NCBI GenBank assembly: GCA_903858975.1
Contig: CAIOKW010000061.1
Span: 1-9,421, forward strand
Source: Oligoflexia bacterium
GTDB taxonomy: Bacteria > Bdellovibrionota > UBA1018 > CAIMNF01
DNA: 9,421 bases
Reading direction: 5' to 3'
The notes below the pieces were generated by a model. The model was given only the letters and a program-made list of their open reading frames with translations. It was not told the origin of the DNA and searched no databases. The translations under genes and the position numbers were made by a program. Numbering within the stretch: the stretch's first letter is position 1; every line of letters starts with the position of its first letter. Below, one piece after another: positions 1 through 5,893 of the stretch.

Positions 1-390
1 GAAGCGGCAGCGGCTTATGAAAACTTTGTAGAGCTCTATCCGAAAAATGAAAAAGCTCCCTATGCACTTTATCGCTCAGGTGTTTCGTACTTCAAAGACA
101 TTCCAAGCACCATTGCGCGAGACCTTCGTACCGCCGAGAGCTCAATTCGTACCTTTAGCCTATATCTTCAGCGCTATCCACACGGTGAATTTTCTGCCGA
201 AGCTCGCGACATGAAACAAAAATCTTACGATAAGCTCGCTGAGAAAGAGGTGGAAGTCGCCGAGTTTTACATTCGCAGGAAGAAATATCTCGCAGCGAAA
301 ACTCGCCTACAAAAAGTTCTCGATCAATACGGGGAGGCCAGCGTAAGCGCCAAGGCTCGCTCGCTCCTTGAACATCTACCGAACGAGTGA
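1..390 (+). CDS. bamD: Outer membrane assembly lipoprotein BamD-like, 3' part
   Basis: This is the last 129 codons of an open frame that enters from the left edge and stops with TGA at 388-390; the start, lipobox and first TPRs are outside the window. BamD is a periplasm-facing outer-membrane lipoprotein made of TPR helices that works with BamA to insert beta-barrel proteins. The visible part is helical and TPR-like: tyrosine and alanine pairs (residues 5-35), a stretch resembling the BamD segment with YLQRYPHGEFSAEARD, then VAEFYIRRKKYLAAKTRL followed by VLDQYG. The last two match the characteristic C-terminal BamD pattern (AEYYxxRGxWxAAxxR, then a xxYP-like turn). It ends five bases before the TPR gene at 396, so the two are probably co-transcribed. 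It could be another TPR lipoprotein (YfiO/CpoB type), but the spacing of the motifs favours BamD. Confidence 0.8.
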   Translation, partial: EAAAAYENFVELYPKNEKAPYALYRSGVSYFKDIPSTIARDLRTAESSIRTFSLYLQRYPHGEFSAEARDMKQKSYDKLAEKEVEVAEFYIRRKKYLAAKTRLQKVLDQYGEASVSAKARSLLEHLPNE

Positions 391-395
391 GTTGA

Positions 396-1094
396 ATGAA
401 TTTTACTCAGGAGATCCAAAGAAAGATTCAGCAAAAAAGCTATCAAGAGGCCGAGGACCTCATTCGCCAAGGCTTACTCATGGAGCCCGACAATGCGGAC
501 TGTTTCTATCTTCGTGGCCTTTTGCGATCTTATCAGGGCCGCCTCATCGATTCGATCGAGGACTTAAAACAGGCCCTTCTGATTGAACCAAAACACACGG
601 ATGCAGCCGTTTGCCTCAGCATTATCTTAAATGATATTGGCAGATACGACGAAGCCAAGAAAGTCTTTGAGCAAGCCAATCAGAGTGTGTTTCTGAAACA
701 AATGGGAGACGACATTCAAATCGACCGCCGATTTGCGGTGAAGCATTTTGAATTAGGTGATCTTTATTTTAGATATCGACGCTTCGATGAGGCGATTGAG
801 GAGTACAACAAGGCAAGCTTGCTTGACCCTCAAACGATTGATATTCGAGTAAAGCGTGCAAAGGCATTTGCCAAGAAGGGCTTCATTACTCGCGCGATTC
901 AAGACCTACAGCAACTCAAGAGTGAGCGACCGAATGACCTCGCGGTACGAATTCAACTGGGTCTTCTGCATTATAGCCAAGGCAATGCGCTAGACGCGGA
1001 ATTAGAATGGGAATCAGTGCTGGAGCTTGACCCCGTACATCGTGAAGCGATTGCTTATTTAGATTTAATTAGATCAGCTCGACCCGTGTTGTGA
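396..1094 (+). CDS. Tetratricopeptide repeat protein
   Basis: A 232-residue protein made almost wholly of TPR helix pairs. Recognisable repeat ends are AEDLIRQGLLMEPDN (about 20-34), SIEDLKQALLIEPKH (about 53-67), AKKVFEQAN (about 87-95), AIEEYNKASLLDPQT (about 133-147), AIQDLQQLKSERPND (about 167-181) and AELEWESVLELDPVH (about 201-215), so about six units. There is no signal peptide or membrane segment at the chosen ATG, which suggests a cytoplasmic scaffold; the partner is unknown. The start follows the bamD-like stop by five bases. The ribosome site is weak (GAGTGAG close by), so translation may be coupled to the upstream gene. The last 26 bases lie inside the end of fliW on the other strand. 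A role in flagellar biology is possible from location only; pairing with bamD is the stronger context. Confidence 0.85.
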   Translation: MNFTQEIQRKIQQKSYQEAEDLIRQGLLMEPDNADCFYLRGLLRSYQGRLIDSIEDLKQALLIEPKHTDAAVCLSIILNDIGRYDEAKKVFEQANQSVFLKQMGDDIQIDRRFAVKHFELGDLYFRYRRFDEAIEEYNKASLLDPQTIDIRVKRAKAFAKKGFITRAIQDLQQLKSERPNDLAVRIQLGLLHYSQGNALDAELEWESVLELDPVHREAIAYLDLIRSARPVL

Positions 1095-1611
1095 TCGGGA
1101 GCGAATTCACCTGAAGGACAGCCTTTTGTTGATCTTTAGTGGCTGAATCTTGATTCATAGATCGAATTGCCATCAAGTGTGTTCTGAGTTCATTGAACAT
1201 CGGGTGCTTAATAGGTTGATCGTTTTCTTGAAGCACGACTTGTTTTGCAATCTTAGTCTTCGTGTTGATGACAAGCGGAGCCTTTAGATTTGCAGTCATT
1301 TCCTGCATGTTGCTTGGGATCGTTAGAATCGTAAATACACTTGCATCCTTGATCGACTCAAGCTTCAACTCACGGAGCTCAGAGGCTGAAAGGCGAACGA
1401 TGTAATCACGTTTAAAAATTTTGGGTTCTAGCACGGGAAATGCGAGGCGAGGGTTACTCAAAGATTGTAACCAGAGAATCAAAGTATCATCTCCCGAATC
1501 AACCAAACAAAAATTCTGATCTTCCGAAAATCCCAAGATCCCACTTGGGATCGAAATGATTTCGTCAGTTGAAATTTCAATTTGGCCAAAACGTCCTGTT
1601 TGTACGACCAT
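1069..1611 (-). CDS. fliW: Flagellar assembly factor FliW
   Basis: FliW binds flagellin in the cytoplasm and, when flagellin is exported, switches to binding CsrA and relieves CsrA repression of flagellin translation (established in Bacillus and Campylobacter). Supporting sequence: the N-terminal frame TGRFGQIEISTDEIISIPSGILGFSE and FCLVDSGDDTLILWLQSLSNPRLAFPVLEP, which is the typical FliW beta-sheet core with the FP(x)GLLGFE-like motif, then FTILTIPSNMQEMTANLKAPLVINTKTKIAKQVVL, the second conserved block. ATG at 1611 has a strong SD, GGAGGT, six bases upstream. At 180 residues it is about 30 longer than the common 145-150. The extra C-terminal tail (from about residue 145, rich in Gln and Ser) is not recognised, and its end overlaps the TPR gene. 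It sits downstream of csrA, the usual genetic pairing. Flagellin itself is not in this window. Confidence 0.93.
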   Translation of the reverse strand: MVVQTGRFGQIEISTDEIISIPSGILGFSEDQNFCLVDSGDDTLILWLQSLSNPRLAFPVLEPKIFKRDYIVRLSASELRELKLESIKDASVFTILTIPSNMQEMTANLKAPLVINTKTKIAKQVVLQENDQPIKHPMFNELRTHLMAIRSMNQDSATKDQQKAVLQVNSLPITTRVELI

Positions 1612-1682
1612 AAAACTACCTCCGGGAAAACAAACTTCCCCAGTAACAGATTAAACGCATTGAGAGGGTTTGAGCAAGAGCG

Positions 1683-1705
1683 TTATTTGCCTAGCGGCCA
1701 AATAA
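1683..1705 (-). other. Hairpin in the csrA-fliW spacer
   Basis: The 128-base gap between csrA and fliW holds an inverted repeat. On the transcribed minus strand TTATTT-G-GCC pairs with GGC-AAATAA around a GCTA loop: nine base pairs with a single bulged G. No T-run follows in either direction, so it is not a normal intrinsic terminator. It could be a processing or partial attenuation site separating csrA from fliW. A second, weaker stem lies just before the fliW SD (1624-1628 with 1636-1640). No clear promoter was seen in the gap. Confidence 0.5.
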
Positions 1706-1739
1706 TGACAATTTCCTGACGCTAAAGCAGCGCAATGAG

Positions 1740-1964
1740 TCAACCCTTAAGGGCTTTCGTCATTTCATCCAAGTTGGTCGGAGCAGAACCTGCATCCTTA
1801 TTTTGATCTTGGATTGAGGTATACACCTCTTCACGATGAATTTTAGTTTCTTTGGGGGCTTGAATACCAAGACGGACCTGCTTGCCTTTAATTTGGACAA
1901 CAGTGATCTTGATATGATCGTCAATCGCAATGGTTTCACCCAATTTTCGGGTAAGGACTAACAT
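1740..1964 (-). CDS. csrA: Carbon storage regulator CsrA (RsmA)
   Basis: A small dimeric RNA-binding protein that recognises GGA motifs, often in hairpin loops over SD sequences, and blocks translation or alters mRNA stability. The first 48 residues align without gaps to the family: MLVLTRKLGETIAI at the start, KGKQVRLGIQAPKE in the middle and HREEVY with Arg44. The RNA-contact residues Leu4, Arg6 and Arg44 are all kept. Length is 74, about 13 more than the E. coli protein; the extra tail (after about residue 55: Asp, Ala, Ser, then LDEMTKALKG) is of the kind that FliW-binding CsrA proteins carry, though no binding residue can be assigned here. ATG at 1964 has GGAGG four bases upstream. It lies between flgL and fliW, so flagellar translation is the expected target; its own leader carries CsrA-like sites. 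Confidence 0.97.
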   Translation of the reverse strand: MLVLTRKLGETIAIDDHIKITVVQIKGKQVRLGIQAPKETKIHREEVYTSIQDQNKDAGSAPTNLDEMTKALKG

Positions 1965-1979
1965 ACAACCTCCATGTAC
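1963..1979 (-). promoter_or_regulatory. CsrA-like binding site over the csrA SD and start
   Basis: On the minus strand GTACATGGAGGT sits directly before the csrA start. It matches the E. coli CsrA SELEX consensus RUACARGGAUGU at 10 of 12 positions. TACA (1978-1975) can pair with TGTA (1967-1964), placing TGGAGGT, the SD, in a 7-base loop; a G-U pair extends the stem. CsrA binding here would compete with the ribosome, giving negative autoregulation as known in E. coli. Binding is an inference. Confidence 0.6.
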
Positions 1980-1987
1980 TGAACTAC

Positions 1988-2006
1988 TAAGTAATCCAAT
2001 TACTCA
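1988..2006 (-). promoter_or_regulatory. Upstream GGA hairpin in the csrA leader
   Basis: On the minus strand TGAGTAAT-TGG-ATTACTTA forms an 8-bp stem (one G-U pair) with GGA at the loop. Its GGA lies 24 bases upstream of the GGA in the csrA SD. That spacing is in the range bridged by one CsrA dimer, and the layout (upstream hairpin site plus SD site) resembles the hag leader of Bacillus. The role is inferred. Confidence 0.45.
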
Positions 2007-2011
2007 TGGGT

Positions 2012-2040
2012 TTGTTAGCCCAAAAGAGTGGGTTTAACAA
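2012..2040 (-). other. Hairpin just after the flgL stop
   Basis: On the minus strand TTGTTA-AA-CCCA, a six-base loop, then TGGG-C-TAACAA gives ten base pairs with a small internal loop, starting five bases after the flgL stop. It is followed by A- and C-rich sequence rather than a T-run, so it is not a standard terminator. It may protect or help process the flgL 3' end, or be part of the csrA leader fold. Confidence 0.45.
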
Positions 2041-2045
2041 GAAAA

Positions 2046-3044
2046 TTATCGCAAAAAGTCAAGAAGGGTCGGCTGAATGAGGTGTTTAGAGCTCGCCAAA
2101 CTGCTTTTAAAGACCGTTTCTTCCTTAGCCAGATCACTCACTACCTGAGTCATATCCGCATCCTCAATATTGGAAGTCAGCTGAGCATTCGTAATATTAT
2201 GTCGCTCGAGAGCGCCCATATTGCCGTTGATGCTTTGAATCCGGGATCCAATCTTAGCCCTGGTGGCGACAATCTTACCGAGAAGATCATCAAATCCATC
2301 CATGGAGCCTCGGATCGTTTCCATGTCGCCCGTTAAAAGCCCCGTACGGAGCGCTTTAAGCTGCTCAAATAAATTGGTGTTCTGACCTGCTGGGGCCGAA
2401 TCCTCTGAAGCGAGACGACGCTGCGCCTCTCCTGCGGTTTCTTTAGAGCCGGGGCTCTTCTGCTGGTGCATTCGTTTCGCGTCCGCTGAACTATCTGGCT
2501 GGGTATTGAATACCTCGTGACCCGGGACGTTTGCTCCAATAAAGACTTCGCGCCCAATCTCAACCATCACCTGACCATCATCACCATGGTAAGCGCCATC
2601 AGCACCCACTGGAGCTGCGTTGGTTTTATATCCCCCAAAAATAAAACGATCGCCAATCCTGCGATTTCCGGTAGCAACCGCTCGTTGAAACAGTTGATTC
2701 ACCTCTTCGGAAACCCCATAGCGAGACTCTGGAGTTGAGCTTGCATTACTGGACTGTCCGATCGCGATCTCCTTTGCGCGCATCACCACCTCTGAAAGAT
2801 CTTCGAGCGCGTGATCCGTATTATCGAGGTAAGCCTGGGCTAATTTTGCATTGACTTGAAACTGTTCGTTATTCACTTTATCTGTCCTCACTTCAAGAAC
2901 TTTAGCTGCACCAATAGGATCATCTGAAGGACGATTCACTTTTTTCAGGGTTGCGGTTTCTGCCTGAAGATTATCCATACGTGAGCGCGAGCGACTAATG
3001 CTATCTCGTATGACTCCGTAATTTTGATTATCCGTCACCCGCAT
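2046..3044 (-). CDS. flgL: Flagellar hook-associated protein 3 (FlgL)
   Basis: FlgL is the second hook-filament junction protein; it is exported through the flagellar channel and joins FlgK to the flagellin filament. The 332-residue product has the flagellin-like coiled-coil ends: N-terminal MRVTDNQNYGVIRDSISRSR, then VNRPSDDPIGAAKVLEVR (the NRPSDDP block shared by FlgL and flagellins), RIGDRFIFGGYKT at about 130-142, and a C-terminal helix with GALERHNITNAQLTSNIEDADMTQVV. Residues about 183-225 are a polar, low-complexity stretch (many Ser, Ala, Gln, Lys) that looks like a lineage insert in the exposed domain. ATG at 3044 lies four bases after the flgK stop, with AAGGG about eight bases upstream. 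A flagellin is unlikely given the flgK neighbour and the FlgL-type FIFGG motif. Confidence 0.93.
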   Translation of the reverse strand: MRVTDNQNYGVIRDSISRSRSRMDNLQAETATLKKVNRPSDDPIGAAKVLEVRTDKVNNEQFQVNAKLAQAYLDNTDHALEDLSEVVMRAKEIAIGQSSNASSTPESRYGVSEEVNQLFQRAVATGNRRIGDRFIFGGYKTNAAPVGADGAYHGDDGQVMVEIGREVFIGANVPGHEVFNTQPDSSADAKRMHQQKSPGSKETAGEAQRRLASEDSAPAGQNTNLFEQLKALRTGLLTGDMETIRGSMDGFDDLLGKIVATRAKIGSRIQSINGNMGALERHNITNAQLTSNIEDADMTQVVSDLAKEETVFKSSLASSKHLIQPTLLDFLR

Positions 3045-3048
3045 TTAA

Positions 3049-4479
3049 TTAACCCTTCAACCTTAATACCGTTTCTAACATTTCATCGGCCGCCTTAATC
3101 ACTCGAGCAGAAGCATCGAAAGCATGTTGAAATTGCATTAAATTTGTTGTTTCTTCATCAATTGAAACGCCTGAAACCTGATCGCGAACTCGATTCAGTT
3201 GAGTCATGATACTTTGTTGCTGGCCTAAGGATTCCCGATTCCGCGCACTGGTTGTGCCCACATCAGAAACAATCGAGTTATAAAAATCATCCACCGTGGT
3301 GTGACCACCATTCATGAGGTGGAGGTTTTGAAGGTTAGCGATCGCCAGCGCATTTCGGTTGTCGCTCGGCGCATCGGGCTGTAGAGCCACCGCAATATTA
3401 TTCACAGACTCATTGATATCAGAAGAAAGCGCAAGGCGTTGAGCCGCTCCTGCGACTTGGTGAATTTCATTGAAAAACTTCACTCCCGTTTTACCGTCTT
3501 GAGTGAAACCCTTTTCATGCAACTCATTCACAGATTTAGATACCGCATGCGCAAGCTCATCCAAACGCGCAATGACTTGATTTACCGCTTTATCTCGAGT
3601 CTCAATTAAAGCTCCAAGTTTTCCGCCTTGAAACTGGGATGTGATGTAATTGGAAGCCATGGTTGAGCGGGAGATTTGCATTGAATTGTCAACGCTTCCC
3701 GTTTCCGGGTCCGCAGCGTGACGACCGATGGCATAGTTTTCAACATTCGTACCCGTGACGAGTGGACCTACTCCGCGAATGTCCACATTGAGGTGACCCT
3801 CGTTATCTTTGTGGGTGGTCACATCAACGAGGCTATTAATTTTCTTTAATACCTGATCTCGTCGATCTCTTAGATCATTTGCGGCGTCAGACCCCTGAAC
3901 TTCAGACTGATGAACTTTTCGATTTAATTCTGCAAGCTCTTGCGCAAAAACGTTAAGTTCTTTCACGTTTCCTTCGATACGATTATCGATGTGGGAAGCT
4001 ACGGACTCTACTTCGCCACGTAAACGACGAAAATCACTCACCATCGCTTGAGAAGACTCGCGAACGGATTGGCGAATGGCTTCACTGCTCGGATCATTTG
4101 AAAGTTTACGGAAGTCATTATGAAAACGTGCAATCAGACGATTGAGACCATCTCCACCCATTTCATTAAAAACATCTTCTACCTGATTTAAGAATACTTG
4201 TTTTTCTTCGTGAAAGGCGGTGTCTCTGGTTCCTTCGCGGAGCTGCTTTTCAAGATACTCATCATTGATTCGCTCTACTTTTGAAATTCGAGAGCCTTCA
4301 CCAATAAAATGCCCACCCTGACCCGCAATCTGCTTACCGACTTCAGCCTCTGACTGAACTCGTTGTCTTGAAAAGCCCTCTGTATTGGCGTTCGAAATGT
4401 TGTGACCCGCGGTCGCAATTCCTGCTTTCGCGGTACTCATTCCGGACTTGCCCGTCTGGAGAACGTTCAACAGAGCCAT
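3049..4479 (-). CDS. flgK: Flagellar hook-associated protein 1 (FlgK)
   Basis: FlgK is the first hook-filament junction protein, assembled at the hook tip outside the cell with FlgN as its export chaperone. The 476-residue product has the rod/hook family N-terminus (LQTGKSGMSTAKAGIATAGHNISNANTEGFSRQRV, residues about 7-41), a long helical part (ESSQAMVSDFRRLRGEVESVA; ELNRKVHQSEVQGSDAANDLRDRRDQVLKKI, with the conserved NDLRDRRD), and the typical C-terminal helix NLMQFQHAFDASARVIKAADEMLETVLRLKG. It is somewhat shorter than the 547 residues of E. coli FlgK, consistent with a reduced outer domain. ATG at 4479 lies three bases after the flgN stop; its SD AGAGG is inside the flgN end, so the two are likely coupled. 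Confidence 0.96.
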   Translation of the reverse strand: MALLNVLQTGKSGMSTAKAGIATAGHNISNANTEGFSRQRVQSEAEVGKQIAGQGGHFIGEGSRISKVERINDEYLEKQLREGTRDTAFHEEKQVFLNQVEDVFNEMGGDGLNRLIARFHNDFRKLSNDPSSEAIRQSVRESSQAMVSDFRRLRGEVESVASHIDNRIEGNVKELNVFAQELAELNRKVHQSEVQGSDAANDLRDRRDQVLKKINSLVDVTTHKDNEGHLNVDIRGVGPLVTGTNVENYAIGRHAADPETGSVDNSMQISRSTMASNYITSQFQGGKLGALIETRDKAVNQVIARLDELAHAVSKSVNELHEKGFTQDGKTGVKFFNEIHQVAGAAQRLALSSDINESVNNIAVALQPDAPSDNRNALAIANLQNLHLMNGGHTTVDDFYNSIVSDVGTTSARNRESLGQQQSIMTQLNRVRDQVSGVSIDEETTNLMQFQHAFDASARVIKAADEMLETVLRLKG

Positions 4480-4482
4480 TAC

Positions 4483-5025
4483 TTAAACCTCTTTCGATAT
4501 CAGTCGTGGCCCATGCGCGTTTGAACTTCCCGCATTTCTTTGGCCAGCTTGGTTATAAGTTCGCGCTTGTGGGTTAGTTTCACCAAAAATGTTTTTCTTC
4601 ATGTTGTGAATGTGTTTCAGAGATTCATTCACCAGTTTTCCATTTAGTTCATTTTGTTTTTTAATTCGATCCACCAATACGATCAAGCTATTGAGGTCTA
4701 CTTGGAGCTGGCTTGAAAAGTCTGGGCTCTTAACTTGGAAGTGTAGGATCAATTCTCTCAGCGACGGACGCTCTGATGAGAGTCCCTCTTGAAGGCATAA
4801 CGATTGAGTAATCGCCTGACGACTGAGTTCTGCCTGATGAATCCAGTGGATCAACGCCTCTTTTGATGCTGCTGCCTCAAAGGTATTTTTAGCATCCGCA
4901 TTCGTGAGCGCTTCATTCTCGATTTTTACCGTCTCATACATCTGGCGATGAAGTCCGATAAGCTCCTGAAGTGACCCGTGTAGGCGTTCAGTAATATTCT
5001 GATTTAGTTCCTGATTTTTTTCCAT
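4483..5025 (-). CDS. flgN: FlgN-family export chaperone
   Basis: FlgN is a cytoplasmic helical chaperone that keeps FlgK and FlgL unfolded and delivers them to the flagellar export gate. The product is about 180 residues, mostly alpha-helical and charged: LHGSLQELIGLHRQMYETVKIENEALTNAD near the start, KEALIHWIHQAELSRQAI in the middle, and a C-terminal block RIKKQNELNGKLVNESLKHI that resembles the FlgN pattern (N-x-x-NGxLLxxSLxxI), followed by a loose Asn/Ala-rich tail with TYNQAGQ. I chose the ATG at 5025 because GAGGG lies six bases upstream; an in-frame ATG at 5043 adds MRVRAS but has only AGG touching the start. Family sequence is poorly conserved, so the call rests on the helix pattern plus position between flgM and flgK. 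Confidence 0.8.
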   Translation of the reverse strand: MEKNQELNQNITERLHGSLQELIGLHRQMYETVKIENEALTNADAKNTFEAAASKEALIHWIHQAELSRQAITQSLCLQEGLSSERPSLRELILHFQVKSPDFSSQLQVDLNSLIVLVDRIKKQNELNGKLVNESLKHIHNMKKNIFGETNPQARTYNQAGQRNAGSSNAHGPRLISKEV

Positions 5026-5071
5026 GCTTGCCCTCACCCGCATCCTGCTCGGAGGTTAGTATTGAGAAAAC

Positions 5072-5398
5072 TTAAGCGCCCGCAAGACCCATGTGATCAT
5101 CTACAAGACGATCTGCAATTGCATCTGCGCCAACATTATATTTTTTATTTTGAATTTTTTCACGAAGCTCAGCGATCTTTGCTTCACGAACATCGGATGA
5201 CTCGCTTGCAACTTGCTTTGCTTTTGCCATGTCTTTTGCTTTTGTGGAGATCTCAGCATTAACAGAGTCAGTCTTCGTAGAAACTTCTGCGCGTTCCGTA
5301 CGATTTTCGTAAGCATTCGACTTTAATTTCTCAGTCTTTTTCGCAGATTGGGTATCTGCACTTTGAATGGGCGAACTATTCGTTGGATTGACTCTCAT
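5072..5398 (-). CDS. flgM: Anti-sigma-28 factor FlgM
   Basis: FlgM holds sigma-28 (FliA) inactive until the hook is complete, then is exported so that late genes are expressed. The 108-residue product has a disordered, polar N-terminus (Ser, Lys, Thr-rich, residues 1-45) and the FlgM core at the end: NAEISTKAKDMAKAKQ, then VREAKIAELREKIQNKKYNVGADAIADRLVDDHMG, which fits the family pattern of RxxKIxxLRxxIxxGxYxVDxxxIAxxL. The start overlaps the end of flgJ by 23 bases. SD AGGAGG is five bases upstream of the ATG and lies in a small hairpin loop. No sigma-28 promoter was found directly upstream, so flgM is probably read from the operon promoter; a late promoter farther away is not excluded. The sigma-28 gene is not in the window. 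Confidence 0.92.
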   Translation of the reverse strand: MRVNPTNSSPIQSADTQSAKKTEKLKSNAYENRTERAEVSTKTDSVNAEISTKAKDMAKAKQVASESSDVREAKIAELREKIQNKKYNVGADAIADRLVDDHMGLAGA

Positions 5399-5750
5399 GT
5401 GTACCTCCTGTACTCACGGAACCCTGAACATGGTTCCTATTATCAGTGTACTGTGGATTGGGTTGCGAGCGCAACCAATAATCTACGATTTGCTCGGACA
5501 ATCCGAGTGAATTCTGTTTCGCGGCAATTTCCGAATACTCTTGGTCAAGCATTCCCTGATAAATATCCGTGGCCGAATTGCTGAGTGAAAACTCAGACTT
5601 TTCAACGGTTCCCCTCATGGCTTTCACCATTTCCGAGGTGAAAATCGCCTCTAAACCCTCAGCAGCCTTACGCATTTCCGGAGAAGCCCTTGAGGTGTCA
5701 GTCTTTTGATGGCCTTGGATCTTTTGTGGGGGGATCTGGGGGAGCTTCAT
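5376..5750 (-). CDS. flgJ: FlgJ-type rod-binding protein, N-terminal domain only
   Basis: FlgJ caps the growing rod in the periplasm. In enterics it is two domains, an N-terminal rod-binding part and a C-terminal muramidase; here the 124-residue product has only the first. The family signature is visible at residues 25-90: MRKAAEGLEAIFTSEMVKAMRGTV, the LRKAAxxFExxFLxxMLKxMRxT block, then DIYQGMLDQEYSEIAAKQNSLGLSEQIVDYW, the FxxMLDxxxAxxxAxxxGLGLA block. The last 30 residues (after about 95) are polar and not conserved. A separate peptidoglycan hydrolase must then supply the wall-cutting step. The strong SD GGAGG is six bases before the ATG at 5750. The ATG overlaps the stop of a 48-residue ORF as ATGA; the end overlaps flgM. 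Confidence 0.88.
   Translation of the reverse strand: MKLPQIPPQKIQGHQKTDTSRASPEMRKAAEGLEAIFTSEMVKAMRGTVEKSEFSLSNSATDIYQGMLDQEYSEIAAKQNSLGLSEQIVDYWLRSQPNPQYTDNRNHVQGSVSTGGTHESQSNE
5401..5413 (-). promoter_or_regulatory. GGA-loop hairpin over the flgM SD
   Basis: On the minus strand GTAC-AGGAG-GTAC forms a 4-bp stem with the SD core AGGAG in the loop, directly before the flgM ATG. GTACAGGA is the CsrA consensus RUACARGGA with one base missing. It could be a CsrA site that tunes FlgM level, but the stem is short and a strong SD looks partly like this by nature. Confidence 0.4.
5419..5476 (-). other. Tandem hairpins in the flgJ tail before flgM
   Basis: Two perfect inverted repeats lie in the last codons of flgJ: GGTTGC-GCTC-GCAACC (5476-5461, 6-bp stem, 4-base loop; outer CG closing also possible) and GGAACC-ATGTTCAG-GGTTCC (5438-5419, 6-bp stem, 8-base loop). 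They encode part of the unconserved FlgJ tail. Neither is followed by a T-run. They could act in processing or stability between flgJ and flgM; the role is unknown. Confidence 0.4.
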
Positions 5751-5893
5751 AGAAGTCCTCCCCCAGATCTTTTGTGTAACTTTTGGATCAAGACACGAAC
5801 ATCCTGTTCAAGCGTCGAGCTCATGAATTGAAAAGATTTGATATAACCCACCATCCTAGCAGGTCGTTGCTTCATATCTGTTTCCTGGATCAT
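5747..5893 (-). CDS. Candidate small protein between flgI and flgJ
   Basis: A 48-codon frame not matched to any family I know. ATG at 5893 has GAGAGG four bases upstream, and the TGA shares ATGA with the flgJ start, the same coupling used by flgA and flgH here. An in-frame TAA lies just upstream (from 5923), with no other start between. The product is basic and likely helical: MIQETDMKQRPARMVGYIK at the start, then SFQFMSSTLEQDVRVLIQKL, then a Lys/Arg and Gly end. There is no signal peptide or long hydrophobic segment. It may be a cytoplasmic flagellar assembly factor, a leader peptide that couples flgJ translation, or chance. Rare-type codons (AGG, AGA, CTA) and an AGGA-rich RNA context weaken the coding case. 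Confidence 0.45.
   Translation of the reverse strand: MIQETDMKQRPARMVGYIKSFQFMSSTLEQDVRVLIQKLHKRSGGGLL

Noticed and set aside
1077..1103. Terminator at the fliW/TPR tail overlap
   Set aside because: CCCG can pair with CGGG and GCT with AGC around a bulge, but no T-run follows on either strand.
1688..1702. Sigma-54 promoter-like GG...GC in the csrA-fliW spacer
   Set aside because: Spacing between the GG and GC elements is about three bases too short; the bases form a hairpin instead.
1987..2007. Seven-codon upstream ORF (ATG...TAG) in the csrA leader
   Set aside because: No ribosome site precedes it, and the bases are better explained as the GGA hairpin.
2012..2040. TTGTTA-17-TAACAA as a csrA promoter
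   Set aside because: It matches only about half the -35 and -10 consensus, and the two boxes are the arms of a hairpin after flgL.
2028..2336. Plus-strand 102-codon frame opposite flgL
   Set aside because: It lies antisense within flgL, has no recognisable domain and no good ribosome site, and is explained as a shadow of the real gene. The same applies to the other frames inside flg genes.
5041..5043. ATG at 5043 as the flgN start
   Set aside because: Only AGG directly touching the codon serves as a ribosome site; the in-frame ATG at 5025 has GAGGG at six bases. It is not fully excluded.
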